64,000 nt of DNA from Marsupella aquatica (taxonomy: Eukaryota; Marchantiophyta). The stretch spans positions 14,508,001 to 14,572,000 of the forward strand of contig OZ316893.1 in the NCBI GenBank assembly GCA_973895155.1, in the 5' to 3' direction. The notes beneath the pieces are model-generated. The model was not told the DNA's origin and searched no databases. It was given only the letters and a program-made list of their open reading frames with translations. Position numbers and translations under genes: made by a program. Positions 1 through 10,958 of the stretch are shown in pieces; within the stretch, counting starts at the first letter, position 1; the number at the start of each line of letters is the position of its first letter.

Positions 1-470
1 ACTTGCAAACCAAAGTCGGCATAGGGGAATGAATACCAGATTTAGGGGCTGACCTTTCTTGCACCCATACCACTTGAGTTAGGCTCTAGAGAAGGGTACT
101 TACCTTTGGCCAAAGGTGTAAGGCCATCAAGTTAAGAAAAGTAAATATAGGGGGTAGTTTACTTAGGGTAGTAAAGGGGTTACAAGTAAAATAAGGCCAA
201 CTTTGACTAGGCACAACTTGAGACTCACTCACTCTTTTTGCGAGCTTTCAAGTGGGTTGGTAAGCTGGTGAGGAGGACCATAAGTGGGAGTAGGTTTGGA
301 AGTCAAAGCATACCACTCATGTGTGGCATATTCCAGGGCTTGGAAGGAGGCAAAATAGCAAGTAGTAGGGTGGGCTATGAACTATAGAGTTGGACTTTGT
401 GTGTTAGGAGGACTTGGGGGAGGTATAGTTGGACCCCAGGTCAAGCTTGGTGTGATGTGGAAGGAGATAG

Positions 471-477
471 TATATAA
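471..477 (+). promoter_or_regulatory. LTR TATA box
   Basis: TATATAA in the LTR, repeated exactly at 9765-9771 in the other LTR. It lies upstream of a likely R region that ends near the AATAAA at 627-632, so it is the probable promoter of the gag-pol transcript. Confidence 0.6.
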
Positions 478-626
478 GGAGGAAGTTTTCATTTGTTAGG
501 GACCGGGAGTCTCATCTCTTAAGTGAAATCTCTACCTTGCCAAGGTAGGGCTAAGCTTGAGAAAGGAGAGGTGGTCCATGCTTAGTGTGGAGAATGTGTA
601 GTGAACTTTTGTTGTAAAGGTGATGC

Positions 627-632
627 AATAAA
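627..632 (+). terminator. LTR polyadenylation signal
   Basis: AATAAA in the LTR, about 150 bases after the TATA box; the same hexamer recurs in the 3' LTR at about 9921. It would end the element's transcript in the 3' LTR. Confidence 0.45.
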
Positions 633-1332
633 AGGAGACTTACCAATCTTCATTGTGACCATTAAGTGTGAGTGCATTTGAAGTATATGAGAGCAAGAGA
701 AGAGTCCATGCTATGGTATAATCTTGGTCTAAGCTTGAAGGGGATGTGCTAGTACAAAACCAAGGCCAAGGAGGCAAGGTTAAGGTATAGCATTACTTTG
801 AGACTTAGAGAGGATTATAGCTTGAGGGTGGAAAGTACTTTGCTTGGTGTGTGGTGTTAACAAGAAGTAAGAACAAGAGGAAGAGTCCTTAGATAGAGGA
901 GCCTTCTCTAGGGCTCAAAGGGGATGTGTGGACCCAAACCAAGGCCAGGGGGGCAAGGTTGAGGGGTAACACTACTTTGAGGGTCTTGAGGAGACTTAAG
1001 CTTGAAGAGGAAAGTACTTTGGGTTCTTGGGTGTTTGTGTGAGAATCTACTCTAAGGTGACAGCTTGGAGCGGAGATCCCCCTTGCTGATCCTTGGAGTA
1101 GAGGAGAGGGGAAGGGGTGAGTACAAAAGTAGTCAAGGGGACTACCTCTCTAGAAGTGGAGAGTTGAAACTACTTATGTATGGAGTGATTGGACATTGTA
1201 AGCACACTTCAGAAGTTTTGTCAATCCTTTGTGACCTGGTATGACATGGAGCAGGTATTAGGTAGTCTTTTGGGGAGAAAAGCCGCTTAAGCTCCTTGGC
1301 AAGTGTTTGACATAGAGTCCCACCCTTGTTTT

Positions 1333-1350
1333 TGGCGCCGCTGCCGGGGA
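1333..1350 (+). other. Primer binding site, Asp-tRNA type
   Basis: TGGCGCCGCTGCCGGGGA begins 20 bases after the LTR end. It resembles the complement of the 3' end of plant tRNA-Asp, the primer used by Athila/Tat-type gypsy elements, with one change in the middle. It is where minus-strand DNA synthesis would begin. Confidence 0.75.
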
Positions 1351-1456
1351 CAACTCTTTACAGTTTTTGTTGGAGTGGAGCCACAAGACTTGGAGGTGTG
1401 TTTGCAGGTTTGCTGTTCAAGAGAAGAAGGGAGATAAGAAGGTGATTGTGAGTGGC

Positions 1457-4400
1457 ATGCCCACTACAAGGAGTCAAGCACTAAAAGAAGCCTCTCTTAG
1501 TTTCAACTTTGGTGACCAGTTGGAGCAACCAGATTGGGTGGACATTCATTTGCAAGCTGAAGCGGAACCTGGTGTAGGGTGGAGTGATACATCTTCTTCC
1601 ACTACCAACACAAGTGAAGATCAAGAAGCAGCCATGGTGGTGACTCAAAGAGCAAGATTTCAGTACAAGACATTCCATGGCAAGCCCAAGGAGGATCCTG
1701 ATGCTTGGTTGGAGGACTTCATTGGGACAGCCCAAGCCAATGGAGAGTTTGATATTAAGTTGACCACTTTGGCGGGGGTCTTGAGAGGAGAAGCAAGACC
1801 TTGGTTCAATAGCCTATCAAATGCCATCAAGAATGATTGGGATGCCTTCAAGCTAGCATTCTTGCAGGAGTTTAGGAAGGTGGGAGAAGAATCGGAAGCT
1901 CTGATCAAGATGGGAGAGATCAGAATGGGATCCAAGGAGTCAGTAAGGAGGTTTCTGCAAAGGTTTCAAAGGTTAGCTACCAAGCTTGACCCCAGACCAG
2001 TAGACTCCATGTTGTTGGCTTGGTTTGTGGCAAGCCTACCCAGGAAGATGGGTGTCTCAGTAAGGCAATCTCACCCTAATACGTTGGATGAGGCCATTGA
2101 GGCGGCTCAGTCTTATAGGAGTGCTGAGATCTCTAGTTCCAAGAGTAGGAGAAAGAAGAAGCGATTTGCTTATAGTGATTCTTCTTCTAGCTCAAGTGAA
2201 TCAAGTAGTTCAGTTGAGGATACTTCTGAGTCGGAATCTGAGGAGAGTAGTTCCAGTTCTGATTCAGAATCTGATTCTGAGGAGGACTCCGAGAAGAAGA
2301 AGAAGAAGAAGAAGGCAAAGAGAAAAAGCGACCAGAAGAGGAGAGCCAGCAAGAAGAAGCCAGGTGGTAAGCACCACAAATCTGCAACCTTCAACTTGGT
2401 GGAAGGTTCTACACCAGCAACCAAGGAGAAGAAGGTGATGGATAACAAGATGAGTGAGATCACCAACCAACTCAAGGCCCTATCAGTTCACTTTGCTGGT
2501 GTGCAACCTGATAGGAGAAAAGTGCCGGTGAATAGAGCCCATGTATGGTGTGTCAAGTGCAAGAGTTTTGGCCATACACCTCAAGAGTGTCAAGGTTGGA
2601 GGAATCAAGTTCAGTATGTCAATGAAGAGTCCAACGATGTTTATCAAGCAAGTGAAGTGGTGGACTACTTCTATGAAGAAGCCCCGGAGATGGTGTACCA
2701 GATTTCAGGAGGCCCAAGAACTTTGCAAGGAAGACCAGCTCCACCCATGGCACCTCAACTGATGCCTGGTCTTCAACCAAGGATGGTGGATCAAATGGGA
2801 CCTCAAGGACCTGGGGGAGTGGCAAGAACTACCGTGGTGATCTGCTGGAACTGTCAAAAACCAGGGCACTATTCCAACAGTTGCCCCGAACCAAGGAGGC
2901 AGGGACAAGGAGCTCCCTATCCTCTTTGTGCTGTGTGCAAAAGGGAGGGTCATACCACAGCCAACTGTCCTATTGGATCTGCTGCCAAGATGATGATAGG
3001 AAGGATAGAAGCACCACCACCAGCGGTTGCCAAGGCTCCCGGTGAAGCCACAGTGAACTTCTTGAGTATGGAGTGGCAAGAGGAGGCCAAAGATGGAGTG
3101 ACACAAGTTGCTGGTGGGGAGAACCAGCCAGATCTACCAGGAATGGAGACACCTGAGGAGGAAGCTGTGTGTTACAAGGTGTCTACCAGGTCCACAAGAA
3201 AGAAGGAAAGAGTGGAAGAGAGGAAGAAGAGGAAGGAGAGAAAGGAGCACTCAACGGAGTCACCAATCGAAGTTGAAGTTGGAGCAGAAGTTCAAGTCCC
3301 ACCAGCTGAAGATAGTGACTACAAGAGAGACCATCCGAAGCTCTTCTATCCCAAGGTGAATGAGGAAGTCAAGAGGCAACTAGAGGAGATGGAGGCTAAG
3401 GAGCATCAAGAGGCCATCAACAAAGACCTGAAGGTTGCTAAAGCTTTGAAGGAAAAAGCTGAGGTGGAAGAGAAGAAAGAGACCAGCAAGGTACCCTCTT
3501 ATGACATCAAGAAGGATGTGAAAGATTGTTTGGTTACTGCTACAGTGGGGCAGCTGATCAAAGACAACCCTTTGTATAGGAGGCAACTGAAGGAGATGTT
3601 GGTAGGAAGGAGAAGAAGGAAGCTTCCAAAGGTTGGTACCCCAGCTGATGTGATGATGGTTTGTGAAGACCTTGGAGCACCTGAGATTGATGTTCAAGTA
3701 AATGGGTGTGTACTCTCGTATGTACCAGTTGATGGAGGCTCAGGTGTGAATATCATGATTGAGGCTACTGCCCAACAACTAGGTTTCAAGAAACTTCAGC
3801 CAACAGCAAGGACAATGAGGCTAGCAAATGGAGCAAGAGTGCTACCGGTGGGGACTCTTACTCAAGTACCTACTCTCATTGGGGGGCAGGAGTTCTTGTT
3901 GAATTACTTGGTGATGAGACCAGCAAGGCCATCTACTTACCCAATCTTGATTGGGAGGCCTTGGCTATATGGAGCCAAAGTAGTGTCTGATTGGGGCAAG
4001 AAGGAGTTTAGGTTTGGCAAACCAGCCACTTCAGTTTCATGGGGTCATGACAAGCATCAAGGAGAGACTACTGATGAGTTGGATGAATATGATTCTGAAC
4101 TTTCCGATGAGTTGAGTACCAAATCTGAATCTGATGAGGATGAGGTATACATGTTGAACATGGTGAGCCAATGGACTGAAGAAGAAGTGTTTGGAGAGGA
4201 GCAAGAGCAGGAGGCTCTTACCAGCCATTCACCTCTGCCCAGTCTCAGTGAAGTGACCAGTCTCGAGGAGGTGAAGCAGGCTGAGACCTCGGCCAAGGAG
4301 AGCAACCAAGAAGACACTATCACAATGGCTCAGGAGGTTGATCAGACCAGCAAGGGTGCTGCCCAAGTTGAGATCAAGACAAGGAGTAATGACCAGAGTT

Positions 4401-7400
4401 TAAAGGCTAAGCACTTAGCCTTGTTAAAGCTCAAGATAAAGGAGCTAGAGGACCAATTGAAGGCTGCAAACTCAGAGGAGGATGAGACTCAGGAAGACCA
4501 GCATTCAAGCAAGGAGAAGGAGGAGTTAAGTGCTGAAAATGCACCCGTCTATGGAGGCATGAGGTTGGCACAACTTGAGGGCACTTTTGACTCCACAATG
4601 AGGAACAAGATGGAGGTGATTCGAGCTGAGCAGTACAGAACCATCTCTGTCCAGCAAGACAAGACCTTCAACTTGGGAAATGCCCTGGGATCAGGTGAAG
4701 AGAAAACTATCCAAGATTTGCTAGGTGAATATGTGGATGTGTTTGCTTGGAGTCACTTGGATCTTACTGGTGTAAACCCTGAACTTGGTGAGCATAGAAT
4801 CGACTTGATGCTAGGAGCTTCACCTGTGAGACAAAGGCAATATCGGATGAATCCCAAGTACTCCTTGATGGTGAAGGAAGAGATAGACAAATTGCTGGAA
4901 GCAGGTTTCATCTATCCTGTGTTGAATAGTGAGTGGGTTTCTCCAATTGTCATAGTACCAAAGAAACCAGGCTTGGATGGTAAGCCTAAGATCCGAGTTT
5001 GCCAAGACTTTAGGAAACTCAATGAGGCCACTAAGAAGGACCACTATCCCATTCCATTTACTGATATGGTACTTGATTTAGTAGCTGGTTGGGAAGTGTA
5101 TAGCTTCCTAGATGGGTACTCAGGTTACAACCAGATTTGGATAAGGAAGGAGGACCAGTTGAAGACAGCCTTTACTACTGAGTGGGGGATTTATGCCTTT
5201 CGGAGGATGCCTTTTGGTCTTTGTAATGCCCCTGGTATGTTCCAAAGGTTGATGATGAATATCTTTCATGACTACTTGAGAAAGTTCTTGGAAGTATTCA
5301 TAGATGACTTTGCTGTTTTTGGAAGGGGGAAGGACCATGTTGAACATTTGAGGATGACCTTCCAAAGATGTAGGGAAGTTGGTTTGAAGCTTCACCCAGG
5401 GAAGTGCTTCTTTGGTGTGGAAGAAGGGATACTACTTGGCCACAAGGTATCCAAGAAGGGCATAGAAGTGGACCAAGAGAAGGTTGCTGTTTGGATGGCT
5501 GTCAAGTTTCCAACTTCAGTGACAGAGTTGAGGGGATTCTTGGGATGTTTAAACTACTATAGAAGGTTCATTAAGGACTTTGCTAAAGTAGCTTTACCCC
5601 TAACCAGCATGCTTAAGAAGGGGGCTGAGGTTGAACCCTCAGTTGAGAGGCTAGCAAGTTTTCAGGAGTTGAAGAACAGGTTGGTTGAAGCCCCTATCTT
5701 GATAGCACCAGATTGGAGTAGAGAATTTCATGTGTATGTGGATGTGTCTGGCTTTTGTATTGGTGTGGTGCTTAGTCAACTTGATGACCAGAATAGGGAT
5801 CACCCTATCTACTTTGCAAGTAGACTATTGGCACCAGCTGAAAAGAATTACTCACCAACCGATAGAGAAGCTCTAGGAATCATCTACTCTTGTAAGAAGT
5901 TTAGGCACTACTTGTTGGGCTATAAGGTGGTCTTTCATACTGATCACAATGCTCTCAAGTATATGGTGAATAAACCTGATGTAACTGGTAGAGTGGCAAG
6001 GTGGATCTTGTTGCTCCAAGAGTTTGATTATGAGGTGAGGGTCAGGCCTGGTAAGAAGCATGGGAATGCAGACTTCTTCTCAAGGATTGAAGGAGAAGAG
6101 GACTTGAAGGAGGTGGATGATCAGTTTCCAGATGAAGACCTCTTTCATGTGGGAAGTGGAGGAGATACATGGTATTTGGATATCATCCAATTTCTTCTCA
6201 CAACCCGGCTACCAAGAGATTTGAACCAAGAGGAGGCTGCTGTTTTCCTGAGAAAAATCAGACCTTACTTATTGGTGAAGGGTGTCCTTCACAAGGAAGG
6301 AGTTGATGGGAGACTAAGGAGGTGTTTGGAGAAGAAGGAAATCTCCATTGTGATGAGAGCTATGCATGAGGAGGAGGCTGGTGGCCATTATGCAAGTGCA
6401 ACAACAGCAAGGAAAATTCTTGATGCAGGGTATTGGTGGCCAACACTTCATAAGGATGTAAGTCTTTTTGTGAGGGGATGTGACCCTTGCCAAAGGACAG
6501 GTAAGCCAGCTCACTCAAGGCATCACCCTCTTACCACCATCTTACCTCTTGCACCTTTTGAGAAGTGGGGTATAGATTTCATAGGTCCCATCACTCCTGT
6601 GACCAGGTCTAGAAGGAATCGATACATCCTTCTTGCAACTGATTATGCTACTAAGTGGGTAGAGGCAAGACCAACCAGCAAGGATAATGCTCTCACAGTA
6701 GCAAGGTTCATGTATCAACAGATTTTTACCAGATTTGGGCCACCTCTAGAGCTGGTTAGTGATAGGGGGACTCACTTCTTGAATGAAGTTGTGGAGGAGC
6801 TCACTAACCATTACTTGATTAAGCATAGGAAGACCACCCCCTATCACCCCAAGGCCAATGGATTAACGGAGAGAGCTAATGGCATCATTGGCAAGATCTT
6901 GAACAAAACCGTGGCGGCACACAAGACTGATTGGGATGACAAATTATACTCAGCTGTGTACTCCTACAACCTTGCTTTCAAGACCACAACCGGCCATAGT
7001 CCTTTCTACCTAGTATTTGGACAACACTCCCTTGTACCTGTTGAGTTTGAAGTGCCTACTTTGAGGGTAAGTGTGGAGGAGAGAATGGAGGCTGACCAGA
7101 GTTTAATGGAGAGAGCTTACCAGCTGGAGGAGTTGGAGGAAATCCGGGAAGAGGCAAGCAAGCAAGTGAAGAAGAAGCAAGCTCAAGTGAAGCAACATCA
7201 TGACAAGAAGTTGAAGAAGCCAACTTCTTTACTTGCTGGACAACTGGTATTACTCTATGACAGTAGGTATGCTCATTTTCCAGGCAAGTTGCATACTCGG
7301 TGGTTGGGTCCTTATGTTGTTCACCAGGTTTATGCTAATGGGTCAATTCAGCTTGCTACTCTTGAAGGAGAGGTGTTCCCTACTAGAGTGCATCATGATA

Positions 7401-7429
7401 GGTTGAAAAGGTACTTTAATCAGGAATAA
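1457..7429 (+). CDS. Gag-Pol polyprotein of Ty3/gypsy (Athila/Tat-like) retrotransposon
   Basis: One uninterrupted frame of about 1,990 residues from the first ATG. In order: retrotransposon gag domain (about 75-225), a Ser/Lys-rich low-complexity stretch (about 235-325), three CCHC zinc knuckles (near 365, 463 and 491), an aspartic protease-like segment with DGGSG near 759 in place of the usual D-S/T-G, reverse transcriptase (about 1130-1325) with active site FIDD (first Asp near 1283), RNase H (about 1425-1547), integrase with an HHCC zinc finger (about 1635-1682) and a D, D, E core, and a C-terminal LGPY module. FIDDFAVFG at the RT site is what Athila-type elements show. Domain order RT-RNaseH-IN places it in Ty3/gypsy. 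No stop or frameshift is visible, so it may be active. The frame is open upstream to 1367, but without an ATG. Confidence 0.96.
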   Translation: MPTTRSQALKEASLSFNFGDQLEQPDWVDIHLQAEAEPGVGWSDTSSSTTNTSEDQEAAMVVTQRARFQYKTFHGKPKEDPDAWLEDFIGTAQANGEFDIKLTTLAGVLRGEARPWFNSLSNAIKNDWDAFKLAFLQEFRKVGEESEALIKMGEIRMGSKESVRRFLQRFQRLATKLDPRPVDSMLLAWFVASLPRKMGVSVRQSHPNTLDEAIEAAQSYRSAEISSSKSRRKKKRFAYSDSSSSSSESSSSVEDTSESESEESSSSSDSESDSEEDSEKKKKKKKAKRKSDQKRRASKKKPGGKHHKSATFNLVEGSTPATKEKKVMDNKMSEITNQLKALSVHFAGVQPDRRKVPVNRAHVWCVKCKSFGHTPQECQGWRNQVQYVNEESNDVYQASEVVDYFYEEAPEMVYQISGGPRTLQGRPAPPMAPQLMPGLQPRMVDQMGPQGPGGVARTTVVICWNCQKPGHYSNSCPEPRRQGQGAPYPLCAVCKREGHTTANCPIGSAAKMMIGRIEAPPPAVAKAPGEATVNFLSMEWQEEAKDGVTQVAGGENQPDLPGMETPEEEAVCYKVSTRSTRKKERVEERKKRKERKEHSTESPIEVEVGAEVQVPPAEDSDYKRDHPKLFYPKVNEEVKRQLEEMEAKEHQEAINKDLKVAKALKEKAEVEEKKETSKVPSYDIKKDVKDCLVTATVGQLIKDNPLYRRQLKEMLVGRRRRKLPKVGTPADVMMVCEDLGAPEIDVQVNGCVLSYVPVDGGSGVNIMIEATAQQLGFKKLQPTARTMRLANGARVLPVGTLTQVPTLIGGQEFLLNYLVMRPARPSTYPILIGRPWLYGAKVVSDWGKKEFRFGKPATSVSWGHDKHQGETTDELDEYDSELSDELSTKSESDEDEVYMLNMVSQWTEEEVFGEEQEQEALTSHSPLPSLSEVTSLEEVKQAETSAKESNQEDTITMAQEVDQTSKGAAQVEIKTRSNDQSLKAKHLALLKLKIKELEDQLKAANSEEDETQEDQHSSKEKEELSAENAPVYGGMRLAQLEGTFDSTMRNKMEVIRAEQYRTISVQQDKTFNLGNALGSGEEKTIQDLLGEYVDVFAWSHLDLTGVNPELGEHRIDLMLGASPVRQRQYRMNPKYSLMVKEEIDKLLEAGFIYPVLNSEWVSPIVIVPKKPGLDGKPKIRVCQDFRKLNEATKKDHYPIPFTDMVLDLVAGWEVYSFLDGYSGYNQIWIRKEDQLKTAFTTEWGIYAFRRMPFGLCNAPGMFQRLMMNIFHDYLRKFLEVFIDDFAVFGRGKDHVEHLRMTFQRCREVGLKLHPGKCFFGVEEGILLGHKVSKKGIEVDQEKVAVWMAVKFPTSVTELRGFLGCLNYYRRFIKDFAKVALPLTSMLKKGAEVEPSVERLASFQELKNRLVEAPILIAPDWSREFHVYVDVSGFCIGVVLSQLDDQNRDHPIYFASRLLAPAEKNYSPTDREALGIIYSCKKFRHYLLGYKVVFHTDHNALKYMVNKPDVTGRVARWILLLQEFDYEVRVRPGKKHGNADFFSRIEGEEDLKEVDDQFPDEDLFHVGSGGDTWYLDIIQFLLTTRLPRDLNQEEAAVFLRKIRPYLLVKGVLHKEGVDGRLRRCLEKKEISIVMRAMHEEEAGGHYASATTARKILDAGYWWPTLHKDVSLFVRGCDPCQRTGKPAHSRHHPLTTILPLAPFEKWGIDFIGPITPVTRSRRNRYILLATDYATKWVEARPTSKDNALTVARFMYQQIFTRFGPPLELVSDRGTHFLNEVVEELTNHYLIKHRKTTPYHPKANGLTERANGIIGKILNKTVAAHKTDWDDKLYSAVYSYNLAFKTTTGHSPFYLVFGQHSLVPVEFEVPTLRVSVEERMEADQSLMERAYQLEELEEIREEASKQVKKKQAQVKQHHDKKLKKPTSLLAGQLVLLYDSRYAHFPGKLHTRWLGPYVVHQVYANGSIQLATLEGEVFPTRVHHDRLKRYFNQE

Positions 7430-7456
7430 GTGTGTTTGCGGGGACGCTGCACACTT

Positions 7457-7466
7457 AAGTAGGGGG
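7457..7466 (+). other. Polypurine tract
   Basis: AAGTAGGGGG lies just before the 3' LTR and after the pol stop. Its purine run and position fit plus-strand priming. Confidence 0.65.
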
Positions 7467-7469
7467 CTA

Positions 7470-10400
7470 TGTGGGATGGCTCAGTGTCAGCTAGTGTAGA
7501 GAAACATGACATTCTTTCGTTTAGAAGAGGAAATAGTTAGGGAAAAAGTTTTAGTGCTATCAGAGTAGCTAGGTTTAGGGCACTTAAGTAAGAAGGGAAG
7601 CTTAGTAGAGGTAAGAGGGAATTTAGTTATGCAAAGTTATCTAGGGGTAAGCAAGTTACTATAGGAGGGGCAGGAAACTAGTCCGTCCTTAGTTATAATA
7701 GGCGACTAAGTCGGGACCGAAAAATGACCCGACACCGGACATCTTATTTTTGGCTGATATTTCTCCCATGGGTGCTGGGAGGTCCCTAGGGAACCCTGAA
7801 AAAGTATGAAGTCAAGTGGGGTCTTAACCTAGGAGTTATAAGTATTTTGGCAAAAATCAAAGTTACCAAATAGCGGGTCCCGGGAAAAATAGCTGATGGG
7901 TAAATGTAGGGGTTCCAAGTTTGGAAGTGGGTTAAGTATGGTCCCCTCTATCCCTAGAAACTTGTGGGACAACTTTGTCACACTTGGTTACTTTTTGGGA
8001 GCATCTCAAAGTTGAGAAGAATTTTGGAAGACATAAAGACTTGACCCTCTTTGCCTAATTTTAGAAAAGTTGTTATAGGGTTTTGTTTATATCTTAGTAA
8101 ACCCGGACATAGTCCTATGTCCATAGAATCAGTGGAGCTACTCAGAAGTCCTTTTGGACTTATGTGTGAGTTTTGGAGGGGGGTCCAAAATCGCCCCAAA
8201 ATGCTGTTTTTCCAAAAAAAAATGTATTTTTTTCTAAGTGTAAACCGCGTGGGCGACGATCACGCGGCGAGCACGAGGCAAGGAGGAGCGAGCACGAGGC
8301 AAGGAGGAGCAAGCACGAGGCTGGTGAGGACGTCAAGCACCGGGAGGCTGTCCAAAGGTGCTGCATGATTACTTGAGGAATCAATTGAGCACAAGGGCGG
8401 CTGAATTGAAGGAAGGGCGGCTGAATTGAAATGGCTGCTGCTGATTGAAGAAGCTATGGCTGCTGAGAAGGAAAAGAGCTATGGCTGCAAATTAGGATCG
8501 CTGCTGGCTTTGAATTGGGAAGGCTGCTTGCTGCTATGACAGCTGCACACTAGATTAGAGGTGCTCCTACTAATCAGGCACGAGATGCTCATGAGAATTG
8601 GCTGGCTGCTGCCTTGATGCTGCTGAATTGAATGATGCTGCTGCTAGCTGCGAAATTGCAAAGGTGGGCAGCTACGAAATTGAGAAGAGAGACCTGCTTG
8701 ACTGAGAAGGAATCAAGCTATGGTTGCTGCTGCTGTGCTTCAAATCTGCTGTTGTTGTGCTGTAAATGCGCTGATGTGACTGTGCTGCTAGCTGCGAAAT
8801 TGACTGTGTTGCTAGCGGCAAAATTGAAGAGGTGGGCTAGCTGCGAAATTGACTAGTCTGGCTGTGAGCTATGGTGGCTGTGAAATTGAGGGGCTGGCGG
8901 CTGATCAGCTGGACTGCTGCACAAGAAAGAATCCAATAGAGAATGCTGTGGTTTTAGATTGAATTCACGAGAGAGAAATGGCTGCAAACATTGCTGTCCT
9001 TACAATTTCTTCATAAGAAACATGAGTATAATGAGAGTGCTCTCCCCTCATGACACGTGGAATCCCCATAAGGGGCATGTAAGGTAAGTGTAATCGGGCC
9101 GCCGCTTACACCCGCTTTACACCAAAAACAGGCCTTGGGAGAATGGGCATAACTTTGGCTAGAGGTATCCGTTGGGGCCCAAATTTTTTTGTGCTGAGTT
9201 AGGGGAAGATAAGGCACCCCCTGGTGAAGGTGGAACCCCAGAAAAGTAATCACTCAAATATATTTTTAACCGAGGCCACGAGGGAGTCCCGACAACTTGC
9301 AAACCAAAGTCGGCATAGGGGAATGAATACCAGATTTAGGGGCTGACCTTTCTTGCACCCATACCACTTGAGTTAGGCTCTAGAGAAGGGTACTTACCTT
9401 TGGCCAAAGGTGTAAGGCCATCAAGTTAAGAAAAGTAAATATAGGGGGTAGTTTACTTAGGGTAGTAAAGGGGTTACAAGTAAAATAAGGCCAACTTTGA
9501 CTAGGCACAACTTGAGACTCACTCACTCTTTTTGCGAGCTTTCAAGTGGGTTGGTAAGCTGGTGAGGAGGACCATAAGTGGGAGTAGGTTTGGAAGTCAA
9601 AGCATACCACTCATGTGTGGCATATTCCAGGGCTTGGAAGGAGGCAAAATAGCAAGTAGTAGGGTGGGCTATGAACTATAGAGTTGGACTTTGTGTGTTA
9701 GGAGGACTTGGGGGAGGTATAGTTGGACCCCAGGTCAAGCTTGGTGTGATGTGGAAGGAGATAGTATATAAGGAGGAAGTTTTCATTTGTTAGGGACCGG
9801 GAGTCTCATCTCTTAAGTGAAATCTCTACCTTGCCAAGGTAGGGCTAAGCTTGAGAAAGGAGAGGTGGTCCATGCTTAGTGTGGAGAATGTGTAGTGAAC
9901 TTTTGTTGTAAAGGTGATGCAATAAAAGGAGACTTACCAATCTTCATTGTGACCATTAAGTGTGAGTGCATTTGAAGTATATGAGAGCAAGAGAAGAGTC
10001 CATGCTATGGTATAATCTTGGTCTAAGCTTGAAGGGGATGTGCTAGTACAAAACCAAGGCCAAGGAGGCAAGGTTAAGGTATAGCATTACTTTGAGACTT
10101 AGAGAGGATTATAGCTTGAGGGTGGAAAGTACTTTGCTTGGTGTGTGGTGTTAACAAGAAGTAAGAACAAGAGGAAGAGTCCTTAGATAGAGGAGCCTTC
10201 TCTAGGGCTCAAAGGGGATGTGTGGACCCAAACCAAGGCCAGGGGGGCAAGGTTGAGGGGTAACACTACTTTGAGGGTCTTGAGGAGACTTAAGCTTGAA
10301 GAGGAAAGTACTTTGGGTTCTTGGGTGTTTGTGTGAGAATCTACTCTAAGGTGACAGCTTGGAGCGGAGATCCCCCTTGCTGATCCTTGGAGTAGAGGAG

Positions 10401-10607
10401 AGGGGAAGGGGTGAGTACAAAAGTAGTCAAGGGGACTACCTCTCTAGAAGTGGAGAGTTGAAACTACTTATGTATGGAGTGATTGGACATTGTAAGCACA
10501 CTTCAGAAGTTTTGTCAATCCTTTGTGACCCTGGTATGACATGGAGCAGGTATTAGGTAGTCTTTTGGGGAGAAAAGCCGCTTAAGCTCCTTGGCAAGTG
10601 TTTGACA
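7470..10607 (+). repeat. 3' LTR, complete (3.1 kb)
   Basis: The LTR starts TGTGGGAT after the polypurine tract and ends TTTGACA, 3,138 bases. Its last 1,313 bases match the window start. The left half has no convincing gene. It carries a short tandem array of about 21 bases around GAGCACGAGGCAAGGAG (8269-8325), and a low-complexity zone (about 8400-8900) rich in GCTGCTG and GCTGCGAAATTGA phrases. Small open frames there come from these repeats. TATA box at 9765-9771. Confidence 0.92.
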
Positions 10608-10958
10608 GATTGGTATCCGTATTTGATGTGGTAGTAAGATGAGGACATCTCACACCGGTCTCACACCTGGCACCTGTGTCTATGACTATACATGATTGGA
10701 CTCTGATATGGTCATGGATGTACGTGCAGAGGCAGTACATGTGAGGACAGCGGAGGAGTTGACACCCTCAAACATTTAGGAATTTTATCTCATTCACTTG
10801 AGAATAGGTACATGACTCAGGCACCTATATTTTTTGTTTTTTTGTTTTTTCGGAACGTTACGTATTTTGGCAAGTACAGTCGGGGGTGAAATCCTTAACA
10901 GGAAGTGTATTTTTCACTTGCATAATAAAATGACAGGGTGCTGAGTGCGTGTATAGTG
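10608..10958. other. CACTA 5' interior / leader
   Basis: Between the gypsy LTR and the first ATG of the transposase. There is no gene and no terminal repeat. A T-rich stretch (about 10830-10850) is the only obvious low-complexity feature. It probably holds the transposase promoter and leader, but no clear TATA box was found. Confidence 0.4.

Larger units (their letters stand above)
1..1312 (+). repeat. 5' LTR (partial) of young Ty3/gypsy element
   Basis: This is the right-hand 1.3 kb of a long terminal repeat; the remainder lies before the window. It matches 9295-10607 base for base by eye except for one C missing from a short C run near position 1235. It ends in TTTGACA, which pairs with the TGTGGG start seen in the 3' LTR (TGT...ACA ends). 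A TATATAA box (471-477) and an AATAAA signal (627-632) sit about 150 bases apart, as expected for a short R region. The part after R contains a diverged direct duplication: about 738-850 resembles about 917-1035 (shared phrases such as AAGGGGATGTG and GGAAAGTACTTTG). Confidence 0.93.
1..10607 (+). mobile_element. Young Ty3/gypsy LTR retrotransposon (left end outside window)
   Basis: The structure is LTR - tRNA-Asp-type primer site - single gag-pol frame - polypurine tract - LTR. With both LTRs complete the element would be about 12.4 kb, of which half is LTR. The near-identity of the LTRs over the 1.3 kb that can be compared, plus an open gag-pol, show very recent insertion. The base run after the right LTR is GATTG; its partner target duplication would lie before the window. 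The flanking DNA to the right is CACTA interior, so this is a nested insertion. Confidence 0.93.

Noticed and set aside
2170-2475. Minus-strand frames inside gag
   Set aside because: They mirror the Ser/Lys low-complexity stretch of gag-pol and have no independent support.
8051-8384. Small open frames with Arg-Gln-Gly-Gly repeats in the 3' LTR
   Set aside because: They are translations of a 21-base tandem repeat and are open in several frames on both strands.
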